Origin: Carallia brachiata
Taxonomy: Eukaryota > Streptophyta > Magnoliopsida > Malpighiales > Rhizophoraceae
Direction: 5' to 3'
NCBI GenBank assembly: GCA_021464245.1
Contig: JADCRB010000074.1
Span: forward strand, 356,544-420,543
Length of the DNA: 64,000 nucleotides
The notes under the pieces were generated by a model, which ran no database searches, had not been told where the DNA came from, and saw nothing but the letters and a program-made list of their open reading frames with translations. A program made the translations under genes and the position numbers. Shown piece after piece: positions 24,769 through 35,810 of this stretch (position 1 is its first letter; each line of letters opens with the position of its first letter).

Positions 24769-26480
24769 CGATTAAAAGACTTATCACATGTAGAGAATGT
24801 AATCTGTCTCTAATCCATGTAAATTCTTGTTCACATTATGGACTTTTATTTTATTATCCAACAAGTCTAAATAAGTTGAGTTTATATTTGTTCAGATTTG
24901 ACTTGTTTATTAATCGAGTTTTGAAATTTTCTTTTTTTTTTTTTATAAACAAACAAATTCGAACAATTCTTATTAAATCGAGCAACATCCATTTCTTAGC
25001 AAATGTATTGATTCGTTTGCAGTCCTAAATGCTACGAGTAAGGTCGTTTCTCTGGACAATTTAATAATGTAAGGATCTAAATGATACGCGTTGCCAAGCT
25101 TGTAGGGTGCCTAGCTTTCTCTCAACAAGATTTTACTTAATAAACACAATATTCTAAATGCTAAAGTCACATAAAAAGAAGCATTTATAGGTGATAACAG
25201 CACTTTCTTATACGTCATCACGGTTTAAAAACTACGATATATATTTCAGGGGTGCAAAGCAAATAATTGTGAGAAGTAGTTGAAATGGTGCCCATCTGAG
25301 TCTAATTAAAAGCATTTTATGGGTCCTTTGGAGGACACTCGGGTAAATAAAGCTCAAATTTCTATACACTACGCGTATTGGAAGGCATAGGAAGCTACAA
25401 GAACCCAACAAAGCTGACGAAAGCTGTTCTGTAATACTATGGAAACAATCAGGTGGATACATTAGATAGATTTATTGTACACAATTAGCGAAAAAGAAAA
25501 AAACACCAAGAAAAAATAGATTTTGAATTATTTATATCTTCATAAAAAAACATAGAGTTTCGCATAAAGAATTTTAAAGAGTTTAAAATGATATAATTAT
25601 TGAATTTTAGAAAATAAAAAATAGATAAACAGTTAAATATTGTTGAATGAGATTATGTTGTTAATTTAGTGATATTTAAGAAAACTTTCAGCGTAGTTCT
25701 CTTTAAGAATTTTTTTTAAGAAGTTTATGTTACTAGAATTATCATGTCATGCGTCTAAATTTATGCATAAAAAATAATATTTTGCACTGTCAAACAAAAG
25801 ATTTTGGCCAACAACTAAGCATTAACTAGATTTTGACGTACCTTTCATGCATAAACAAACATTAATTAACAAATGCATCTGTCCAAAACGGCTATATATA
25901 GCATCATTAATTCGGCAGCTTGGTCAAACTTGGATGGCTTAGTTGAATCAATAAATAAAAAGTTTCGAGTTGAGAATGATAAATCATGGGATTATATATA
26001 ATAGTTGCAAGGCTATAGAAACGTGTGGATTAACCTTGTTTGTTCTTCGTTTTCATCCATACCGCAAGCAAGTACTTCTCAAACATTGTGACTGAAATTT
26101 TATGGACAGAACTCTCCTAGATTATTATCATCAATCAATCTAGAATGTGCTGAAATTTGACTCTGACAATGAATCAATTACGAGGAAATTCCATGATAGC
26201 TAGCACAACCCACCATTCGTGCTACTTGCTTCGTGGCATTCAAAGAGATTTGTGTTAGAGTTAATCTAGATTTGTTTAAAATTAAGATTTATTATTTAAG
26301 TAAAAGTTAGTTGAGTTGTGTTATGATTTCAGTATCAGATTAGAAATAGAAGCCATTGGTGTCTAATATAAAAGAAATTAAGAGTCTCAGTTTATTACAT
26401 GTGGTTGGTTGATTGGTGTGATAAGTCAAAATAATTATTGAGAGATTTTATTTTTTTAAAATGCCTGCTTATCTTATTAT

Positions 26481-26992
26481 AGGGGATATAATATTTTTTA
26501 GTTTTGAACCTTTGATTTTTTTACGTATGAGTTATAAAATTTTTTGATATTTCATTTGAATTTTAAACATTTTAATTTCTTACTAAATCAGTCTTTTTAT
26601 TTACCAAAAGGAGTTAATTCATTAATAAATGAGTTTAACTTGATGAAAATTATTAAAAAAAAGTTAAATATGCAAGTTAATTATTTTTTTATTAACAAAT
26701 ATGTACATTAAATATTTTTTTAATCAATAAATATTCGAATTAAATGTACAAAATATATATTTTTTGATAAATTTTTTTTCAATTAGTGTATTTAACATTT
26801 TTTCAAATAATTTTTGTAATGTTAGAATCATTTTTTTAATAGATTAGTCACTTTTCGTTAATAGATGGATAGATAGTAATAGACTGATTTAATAAGAAAT
26901 CGAAAGGTTTAGAAGTTAAATGAAATTTTAAAAAAGTTTAGAACTCATATGTAAAAAAATTACAGAGGTTTAGACTAAAAATTATGATATCT
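26481..26992. mobile_element. Fold-back MITE, copy 1
   Basis: The 512-bp element is almost one long palindrome: the two halves are inverted copies over roughly 230-250 bp each, from TATAATATTTTTTAGT at the left to its diverged inverse at the right, with ACTAAATCAGTC/GACTGATTTAATAAG inside. A 9-bp direct repeat TCTTATTAT lies at 26472-26480 and 26993-27001. This suggests a Mutator-like MITE with very long inverted repeats. It is non-coding; a transcript would form a long hairpin. Confidence 0.8.
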
Positions 26993-27001
26993 TCTTATTA
27001 T

Positions 27002-28454
27002 TGTGTGATGTATACAGTTTAATAAAAAGTTGAGTTCATATAATTAAACTCTAATAGTAGTATTAGAACTAACTGAACTCTAGATCTAACAAATTAAACC
27101 TTGTCACTTGTAGTTCATGTTAAATCTAAGTTCGTCCTTACTATTGAGCTACCTATGAGTAGTTCAAAAAAACTAATTTGGTGTTTATCAATGGATAATC
27201 TTTCTAGATTAGTATCAAATTATTATTATTTTTTCCCCTACAAAAATAGGTTGGTACTATACTGAAATTTAAATCTAGCCGAACGTGTAGTTATACGTGA
27301 ATTTATTACTAGACTCCCACATACGGCGGTTCCTATATATGCTATAGTCTTAAATCTGCGTCCCTACACATGCATTTGCAAATTACATATAAAATGACGA
27401 TCACTGTTTTTTTTTTTAAACGTCAATTTTCATATAATTTCATAGCATCGAAAATCACAAAAATATCCATTAAATATAAATAAGCTGACAGACAATAACT
27501 AAAAATGCACTAGAGTAAAAAAAAAACATTATAGTAGTCTCCCAAAGGACACAGCTATTTATGTCGCAAGCCAAAAAATTTGGCCCACCCCACTAGACAC
27601 AGCAAAAAACATCCAAATATAGCATGACACCATCGTGAACATGCCATCTAAATGACAAAAATTCCTCTTGTTTCCCAACTCGGAGCCACTTCTGCCACAA
27701 CTATCTGCAAGAACCATCAGACCCACTAAAATGAAGATCACCTCAGCATCTGTATTGTCTAATAATCCTATATGATTATCTATTGATAATTGATATTCTT
27801 TATGTTAAAGCCATTCATTTTATTTTTCGGTTATAACAATATTCAAATTTATCTTCTTTGTTTTGTTTAGTAGGAAGTCTGTCAGATAATCTCCTACATA
27901 ATAAGAGTAGTTTTCTAAATTCTCTTAAATCCCACAAGCTATTCAAAGATTAGATTCGAAGACGTCTAGAATAACTATTTAAATTTTAACCGCTTCCTCT
28001 TTATGTTAATAATATTATGTTAAAAGTATAGATAAAGACACAAAATATATTCGTAAAAGCATGCATAAAAGGTGTCATCAATCCGTGGGTAATAGTCTAG
28101 AAATCAAAACAAAGTGACTCTCTTATTTTGTTGAAGACAAAGAGTCCAAGATAATCGTCTGGATGTGCCATCAATTAAGCTTCACAAAAAGCACACGAGC
28201 CAGCTGTTTCAAAGACAGAGGACACGTGAAATTGGCACACGGTTTGGAGTTTGAGAATTCAATACGTGGAAGACATAGAGGAATAGCAAACAAGTGGACA
28301 GTATGGAGCACCCTTTTTGTATTTTTTTTATCCCCTCTTAATGAAGATATTGTTGATTTATCCCAAAAAAAAAAAAGAGCACTCTATGTGTTGGAAGGCT
28401 CACTTTTGGCTAGTCTCGAATTCACAAACTATCCTTCAGTTATAATTTAATATA
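27002..28454. other. Intergenic DNA between the two fold-back MITEs
   Basis: No supported gene. A short stretch at about 28320-28373 (TTAATGAAGATATTGTTGATTTAT followed by an A-run, written here only as its position) resembles the A-tailed end of a retroposon, and a similar tail without a long A-run occurs near 38540-38565. The open frame 28163-28450 has no recognisable domain. Confidence 0.3.
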
Positions 28455-28919
28455 GGGATATGATATTTTTCAGTTCTAAATTTTTTTAAAATTTTATTTG
28501 AATCGTTAATTTTTTAATTTTTTATTAAATCAGTTCATTCATTAATAAAAAATGATCAATTTATTAAAAAATAATTCTAACCTTACAAAAATTATTTGAA
28601 AAAAGGTTAAAAACACTAATTGAAAATATTTTTCATAAAAAAGTATGCACTTTGCATATTTAATTCGAGTATTTATTGATTAAAAAAATTTAATATGTAT
28701 ATTTGTTGATGAAAAAAATGTTTGACTTGCGTATTTAACTTTTTAAAATAAATTTCCATCAAGTTAAACTCATTTATTAATGGATTGACTATTTTTTGTA
28801 AATAAAAGGATTGATTTGGTAAGAAATTAAAAGTTTAGAACTAAAATGAAATATCAAAAAAAGTTTAGGATTTACATGTAAAAAATACAAAGATTTAGGA
28901 CTAAAAAATATCGTATCCC
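28455..28919. mobile_element. Fold-back MITE, copy 2 (opposite orientation to copy 1)
   Basis: The ends are GGGATATGATATTTTT and, inverted, GGGATACGATATTTTT. The 465-bp interior aligns to copy 1 in reverse orientation (for example TTCTAACCTTACAAAAATTA against copy 1's inverse). It is also nearly palindromic. No convincing target duplication is visible, which may reflect decay. Same family as copy 1, about 1.5 kb away. Confidence 0.75.
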
Positions 28920-28955
28920 GTATAAGTATATGCCCTTCCAAAGATTCTTAGAATT

Positions 28956-29072
28956 CACAACAAAATGTGCTGTGGTGACTGAACATCATGCCCAACAATT
29001 AATCTTGGAGGGAAAACAGAAACTTCATGGTAGAGCCCGATCTTGGCAGGTAAAATAGCAGCACCATAGTTT
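28956..29072 (+). repeat. Direct repeat upstream of the terpene synthase gene, copy 1
   Basis: This segment (ACAACAAAATGTG ... GCAGCACCATAGTTT) is matched in the same orientation by 30151-30265, with shared blocks TTAATCTTGGA/CTAATCTTGGA, GGTAGAGCCCGATCTTGG and TAGCAGYACCATAGTT. The second copy ends about 115 bp before the TATA box of the terpene synthase gene. It may be promoter duplication or a repeat family. Confidence 0.7.
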
Positions 29073-30150
29073 TAACACTCTATCTTGGGCCTGTTATTTT
29101 ACATGCCTTAAGCATAACAGATTAAATTTTGTAGCCAAAATCTAATCTAAAACTTCATTTTTATTTTTTCTGGTTTATGAAACCAGTATTCAAATATGTT
29201 TGGCTCATGTAGAGGGCTCAAATTTTCTGGTTTTCAAACCAGTCTCCAAATGTTTGACTTCTCTATTTTTCCTCCTGAAGCTACATAGGGTTTTCAAGTT
29301 ATTTTTTCTCCAAAAATTATTTTTTTTCCTCCTGAAGCTAAGTTTTTTATTTTTTCTCATTCTCAGATTTTTCGATTTTGTAACTAGTCTTCAACTGTTC
29401 GGCTTTTCTATATTTCCTCCAGAAGCCACAGGGGGACTCTCAAAGCCAAGTTCAATGTTTTTTCTCCCTGAACTTGCAATGAGGGTCTTCAATTGCACTG
29501 AAACTTGCCTGCTGGAGCCATCAAACTTTCTAGTTTGTAAAACCTGACTTGTGCTTCTTTATGTCTCCTCTTAAAGCCATGGAAGTCATCTGATTTGATA
29601 AAAAAAAAAAAAAAAAAGAAGGCTGATGTATCTACACTTTTCAATGGTTTAGAAACTAGTCATAAAAATTGATTTTCTTTGGCAAAAAATCTCAAAGATT
29701 TGGTTTTTCACTTTGGTGGAAAAAATTCTCTGATTTTTCCACTCAAAAAAATTTTCCCATTTTTTACTAAATCAAAGTCATTTGATTTGATTAAAAAAAG
29801 GCATTTGAAGTGTTTGAACTCTCTTTTATCTACTCTTGACAGGTCATTAAAGGATCTCATTGCTCTGATATAGCTGATGATTTTGAAAACTTGCTATAGA
29901 AATCGTTGCAAGGAGAAAGAGATCAAAAGATTTCTTCTACTTTTATTGATCATCAAATCTTATTATAGAACTATTTTTTTGGGATAAGTACATCTTCACA
30001 ATTTTAAACTAATTAAGATAGTATATAGATAGAAAATTCAATCTAAAGACAAATTTAAATGTAGGCCTTGGTCTCCATAAGAGTCTAATAACTAATTGAT
30101 TAACAACTAATCAATCACTAATTTAAAATTAAAAATCAAAGCTGAAGATA
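29073..30150. other. T-rich intergenic DNA with recurring CCTCCTGAAGC units
   Basis: Between 29170 and 29600 several short units recur irregularly: TCTGGTTT, AACCAGT.TTCAAATGTTTG and TTTCCTCCTGAAGC(T/C)A at about 29268, 29328 and 29415. The phenylalanine-rich open frame 29200-29547 reflects this T-rich composition and is not believed to be coding. Confidence 0.4.
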
Positions 30151-30265
30151 ACAACAAAAAGTGTTGTGCTGGCTGAACAACTTCTCCAACAACTAATCTT
30201 GGAAGAAAAACAAACGATTAACAGTAGAGCTCGATCTTGGTAGGTAACATAGCAGTACCATAGTT
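30151..30265 (+). repeat. Direct repeat upstream of the terpene synthase gene, copy 2
   Basis: Second copy of the segment at 28956-29072, with substitutions and a small rearranged middle. Its position just upstream of the core promoter makes it a candidate regulatory block; that role is inference. Confidence 0.7.
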
Positions 30266-30381
30266 AACAAATACCAAGGAAATAAAATATAGCGTTTAAA
30301 TACTAAAATATGTGTTTTTTTTTTGTCAAAATTTTTTTAAGGAGTGACAAAAAAGGAAGCTGAAAGAGGGACCATGCTGTC

Positions 30382-30388
30382 TATAAAT
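30382..30388 (+). promoter_or_regulatory. TATA box of the terpene synthase gene
   Basis: TATAAAT preceded by C, 68 bases before the start codon at 30456. The expected transcription start about 30 bases downstream would give a short leader, as is usual for this family. Confidence 0.6.
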
Positions 30389-30455
30389 GGCCTTCATTGG
30401 ATCATCATATTCAATCGAGCATAAACAAATATCCATCTCCTGTTGTCTCGTGAAA

Positions 30456-33400
30456 ATGGCAAGTGAAGCACAACAAACGCCAAACAGTGAGCAAAACATC
30501 TTTCGTCCCTTAGCAAACTTTCCTGCTTCCGTATGGGGTTTTAGCCTTGCCTCGTTATCCTCACAAAACTCGGTAAGAGAACTATTTCTTCTTGCAATTA
30601 TTTAGACAAATAGATTCTATTGTTCATAGTTGTTCATTCTTTTTTCTTTTTTTTTTCCTTGCTTTTCTCCTTTGCACATCAAATTTTCTAAAACAATAGT
30701 AAGTATTTCAATGCATGAGACTCTACCATAGGCGATGTGCATAGTTTTACCTTTATTTTTACAAAAAAAAAATATTATTTCCACAATTCAAATGCGTGAC
30801 GTTTTCTTTCCACAATGATGTTGTAAAATGAAACTGATTCCTAATCAATAATGATTGCTCAGGAATATGAATCATATACCCAACAAGTAGAAGCACTGAA
30901 ACAAAAGGTGAAGGATATGTTAATTGCTTCGACTGTGGATCCAGCCAAGAACATAGAGTTCATCGACTTATTATGCCAACTTGGTGTGTCGTATCACTTC
31001 GATAATGAGATTGAAGAGCACTTGAACCGTATATTTCAGGCCCTTCCTGACCTTCTAAACACTAATAACTATGGCCTCTGCACTTTCTCAACTCTATTTC
31101 GAGTTCTAAGACAACATGGTTTCCAAATATCTTCCGGTAGGGCCACTCAATCTCGTTGTGGGATGTCCAATCTTATCTCCAAATAATTGCACTAACATAT
31201 TTATTTATTTATATTTTTGCGTAGAAGCACTGACATATTTATTTGTGATAGAATTTTTTTTTTTTTATTAAAAGGCTCGTGAGTGCCGCCAGTGACCCTT
31301 TTTATTTCCATATATAACTCAAGAATTTTTATGTGTTACAGCTGGCATCACGTAGCATTGTTCTTTGCGTCAAATAATGACCATGCCTTCAAATCGTACC
31401 CAAAAAAAAAAAAAAACCTCCCAAGTTAGAAATTAAAAAAAATTATAGGCATTATAATTTATATTATAAATTATTTTTTTATTAATATGGGACATTTATG
31501 GTATTAAAATTTGATTTTTTTATATATTGTATATGTTTGTTAATTTGACTTATTTCTCTAAATTTATTCTGTTTTATTTCAATTTTTTTATATCAAGTGT
31601 TAATAAGTCTAACACAAATCAAATAGATATATTAAAAAATATAATATCTTATATTAATAAAAAAATAAATTATAAAATAAATTATAATAATTATAAATTT
31701 TCCTTCTAACTTTGAGATTTATGGCCATTAGTTGACACCCATTAATATTTTAAACCAGTTTCTTTTTTTTTTCAAAATTTTTGTTTTATATAGTATAATT
31801 TTGTTGTCTATTAATAGACACATTAGATCGTAAATTATATAATAAATAAACCCCTTCTCATGCCCAAACAATAACTCTTATGCTTGAAACAATTTCAGAT
31901 GTGTTCAAGAAATTCAAAGACAGCCGTGGTGAGTTCAAGAAAACCATTATGAATGATGTGGAAGGCATTCTTAGCTTTTATGAGGCTTCCCATTTGAGCA
32001 TGCATGGAGAAGATATCCTTGATGAAGCATTTATGTTTACAAGATCAAATCTAGAGAACCAGCTGCCTGTGCAGTCAAGCCCTCATCTTACTGGGCATAT
32101 AAAGAATGCACTGGTCCAGCCATTCCACCAAGGCATGCCAAGAATAGAGGCCAGAAAATTCATTTCTTTCTATGAAAAATGTGATTCTCAGAATCACATC
32201 CTTCTCAAGTTTGCAAAGTTAGACTACAATCGCGTATTGTCATTGCACCAGCAAGAGCTGGGCATTGTCTCAAGGTAATTATTATTATTATTATTATATT
32301 ATTATTATTAGTGTTATTGTTGTCTGCCCCATAGACAGACATGGCATGTGCTATACTTCATGATTTTAAAATATATAGTCTATTATCGCACTTGCAATTG
32401 CGGTGGGTATATGACAAAAAAAAAAGGTTATTTTAATGTACAAAACTCTATGGGGCATGAAGAAGGGTTCAGATGCATTTATGCAATACGCACTCTTATT
32501 TACGCAGAACATTTCCACGACCCGAACCTTTATACTGTGTTTGAGAGGAAAAAAAAAGTGGAGAGTGAGAGAAAAAAAGTAAGAGAATTAAAATAAATTA
32601 TTATATTTAAAAAATATTTGAATAGTGAGAAATAAAAAAAATTTTAATTCCTTTAATCTTGCTTACTCTATCAAAATTAATCTCTAAAAAATAGAAGAAA
32701 AGTTGTTAATTATTTAACTAAATTTATTAAATGACTCAATTACTTCTCAAATAATTTAAAAATTATAATTTTACCTAAATAAAATATTTTAATTAAATTT
32801 ATTATAAAAAATATGTTTATTATTTTAATATATTTTATATTTCTCTTCCTCACATTCTATTCTTTCCCAAATAAAAAAATTTATAATTTTTTTCTCTCTT
32901 ATCTCCTCTTTCTAAACACAAAAAAAGATAAAAAATATTCTCCTCCTTTAATAATTCTCTTCTCTACATTTTTCTCCCTCACTTTTTTCTCAATCAAAAA
33001 TTTTATTTAAATACAAGATGAACGTCTTGGTCACAACGAAACAATCCTGCCGCATGTTAGGATAAGACTGTCCCCTCCTACCTACGTGGCACAACACCAA
33101 CTTTAATTACGCCACATTAACTCTACCTGTGAGTTTTATCTAAAAAAAACAAAAAACAAAAAACCTCTACTTGTGAGTGCATTGTCTACATTAGTGCATG
33201 ACTGCAATTGTTTGCAACCATAGAGTCATCTGTTACCAGCAATTTATGGTGCGTACTTCCTATAATTATTCACTTGCTTTGCAAGTACAACGCAGACACG
33301 ATTTTCAATTTTATAATATATTTTCCTAATTTTATTTCAATTAAATCTTATTTAAACTATTTTTATCTATTAAAAAATTTATTAAATTATAAATTATATA

Positions 33401-34314
33401 ATATAATAATTTTTTTTTATAATTTTTACCTTTCCCTATTTAAAATTTAAATTTAAAACCTTTAAAATAAAAATTTAAACTGTAATCGTCAGGCTGTCCA
33501 TTAAAAGATTAAATTTTTTTTTTATTTTCAATCACTTTTAAAATTGAATTAACGTGAATTAGAAAATCCCGCAATTAATTTTAAAATCCATACGTGTCAC
33601 ACTTCAATTTCTTCAGATGGTGGAAAGACTTAGATGTAGTGGATAAACTTCCTTACGCAAGAGATAGAATTGCGGAGACATACTTCTGGGGGAGCTGGAA
33701 TAAATTTTGAGCCTCAATACGCTCTAGTTCGTATATTGGTTGCCAAGTTCCTGAAGATCCTTTCACTGATAGATGACACGTATGATGCATATGGTACTTT
33801 TGAAGAAACCCAGCACCTAACAGAGGCTATTGACAGGTTTTCTTTTTTTTTTTTTTTTTCTTTTCAATTAGATGCAATTATTGTTTATATAGTTGCATAA
33901 TTTTGTATTCTAGTTGAGCGCTGATACAATTTTGTATCTTATATATATAATTTTTTATTTACTTGTGATCCAAAATAATATTATACTTACATTATTCTGG
34001 ATAGATCTTCTAACTATCTTTTTTTTTTTTTAGTAATTATTTATATCAATTATTATCTTATATACTGGATATTACCTTAATGGAAGGACTCAAAAAATCT
34101 CTCTATATTGATTTGGTTTTCAAAAATTTCAGGTTTGATAGTCATGCAATTGATCATCTACCAGCTGACTACCTGAAAACTGTTTATAGTGTACTCTTAA
34201 ATCTTTTTGATGAAATGGAGTGTCTGGCATGCAAGCAAGGAAGATCCCATTTGATCATTTATGTGAAGGAGGAAGTAAGATTCTATCAAGTTTTATTATA
34301 CACATAATTTTTCC

Positions 34315-34359
<45 letters not shown>

Positions 34360-35810
34360 TTGTTTATCTCAGTTGAAACAAGTAGTGCGAGGCTACCATC
34401 AAGAAGCCAAGTGGGTTAACGATGGATATGTGCCCATGTTCAGTGAATATATGACCAATGGATTAATCACAAGCACTCTTGGTGCACTTCTAGCAGTATC
34501 ATTTTTGGGATTAGGAGAAATTGCAGGGATCAATGAATTTGAATGGCTACGAAGTGTTCCAAGAATTGTAAAAGCCTCGCAGCTAATTACCCGTTTAAAG
34601 GATGACTTAATGACGCATCAGGTAACTGCGCTAATCACTCCTTTCACCGCACAAAATTAGCATCCACCACTGTGATTAGAGACACAATAATATGATTACT
34701 ACGGTCGAATGGTATCCTCTAACTCACAATCCAGCAACCTTAACATTACACATCCAAAATTGTGGTTGCACTTAGCGCATTGACCACTGTGGCCCTATGA
34801 CTTAAAATATTGTTGTCATGATCGAACTGATTATTGAATTAGAAAAATTAATAGTTTAATGTTCAATCGATTTAAATAGTATTAGAACCGGTTATTTAAC
34901 AATAAATGTATATTTATAAAAACAATTTAAAAAATATTAATTATAGATAGTGATTTGATATTAATTTTCCAGTTTGAAGGACTAAAGTGCAAATTTTGAT
35001 CAAATGTAGCACTAAATTAAAAATTTTAATTGAATTAAGTGTTATATTATAATTTAAATAAAATTTAGAGTCAAATTATAATTTATAATATTTATTGTTC
35101 TAGTTCATTAAGTTAAACTGGTCTGATTTTTATCAATTTTTGACCAGTTTTCAGAAACTCTTCAAAAACTGGCCATGAATTGGACCGAAAAGATAGTTGG
35201 TCACTGATTGAACTAGTTAGACCAGTCGATCTAGTCTAGTTTTGTTAACATTGATTTAAAACTTAGAACTTTCTAAGTCTTACAGTACTAAAATTACTTG
35301 AATTGAGTATTTAGAGCCATCAGTTCATTAGTTTTACGTCAGGGAGGAGGTCAGATTCGACCCCTACATCTTTCAATTAGTTGTAATGCGAGCATTATTC
35401 CTTCTTTAAGACCAAACAAAAAGCAAACTAAATTTCTTGTACTCTAATGAAATACATATGCCATCTTCAATTTTTCTCTAACTACTATGATGTTTCATTA
35501 TACATTCTAATTAAATAAGGATGAGAGGAAAAGGGGATTCTGCATTTTTGGGGTGGATTGCTACGTGAAGGAATATGGCGTCTCAGAAAAGGAGGCAACT
35601 GAAGAACTCCAGAAAATGATTGCAAATGCGTGGAAGGACATCAATGAGGAGTTCATGCGACCAACAACTTTGTCAAAGCTTCTCCTTATGCACGTTGTTA
35701 ATCACACACGCATAATGGAAGTTGTTTATAAGTTCCACGATGGATACTCCCACTCCTTGTTTATGAAAGATGACATCATATCGTTGTTCCTGGAACCCCT
35801 GCAAATTTAA
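30456..35810 (+). CDS. Terpene synthase, TPS-a (sesquiterpene synthase type), with one apparent frame break
   Basis: Seven exons in the classic TPS-a layout: 30456-30572, 30863-31136, 31899-32274, 33617-33836, 34133-34274, 34373-34621, 35520-35810. Allowing for one extra base, they encode about 555 residues. The class I motifs are present: RDR (271-273), DDTYD (308-312) and the second metal site D453-D-L-x-T457-xxx-E461, so it should ionise a prenyl diphosphate, probably farnesyl diphosphate. There is no transit peptide and no RRx8W; the N-terminus has [12 protein letters not shown], pointing to a cytosolic enzyme. Exon 4 is 220 nt where phase requires 219: a G5 run at 33688-33692 replaces the G4 needed for [13 protein letters not shown]. 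As written the frame breaks before the metal-binding motif. The exon 7 acceptor (AATAAG) has a weak pyrimidine tract but gives DERKRG in frame. Product cannot be predicted. Confidence 0.9.
32278..32310. repeat. (ATT)n microsatellite in a terpene synthase intron
   Basis: A run of about ten ATT units with one interruption, starting just after the exon 3 donor. Confidence 0.8.
32536..32998. mobile_element. Candidate MITE inside a terpene synthase intron
   Basis: The left edge (TTTGAGAGG, A-run, GTGGAGAGTGAGAG, AGAGAATTA) is mirrored at the right edge by the inverse of TTGAGAAAAAAGTGAGGGAG and AGAGAATTA. The interior is AT-rich and non-coding. A target duplication could not be fixed, so this is weaker than the other MITE calls. 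Confidence 0.35.
34320..34359. repeat. (ATT)13 microsatellite
   Basis: An uninterrupted ATT run of about 40 bases in the 98-nt intron between exons 5 and 6 of the terpene synthase gene. It occupies much of that intron, 14 bases before the acceptor, so length changes could affect splicing. Confidence 0.9.

Larger units (their letters stand above)
22257..26480. other. Gene-poor intergenic region
   Basis: No supported gene. It contains probable mTERF 3' UTR (to about 22750), a T-run next to an A-run at 22930-22970, and a loosely repeated AT-rich block at about 23868-23965 and 24238-24335 (both with TTTAATATAATTTTTAC). The G19 tract and a tandem duplication are listed separately. The short open frames here lack domains. 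Confidence 0.4.

Noticed and set aside
29200..29547. 115-codon phenylalanine-rich open frame
   Set aside because: It follows from irregular repeats of T-rich units; no domain, and composition explains the openness.
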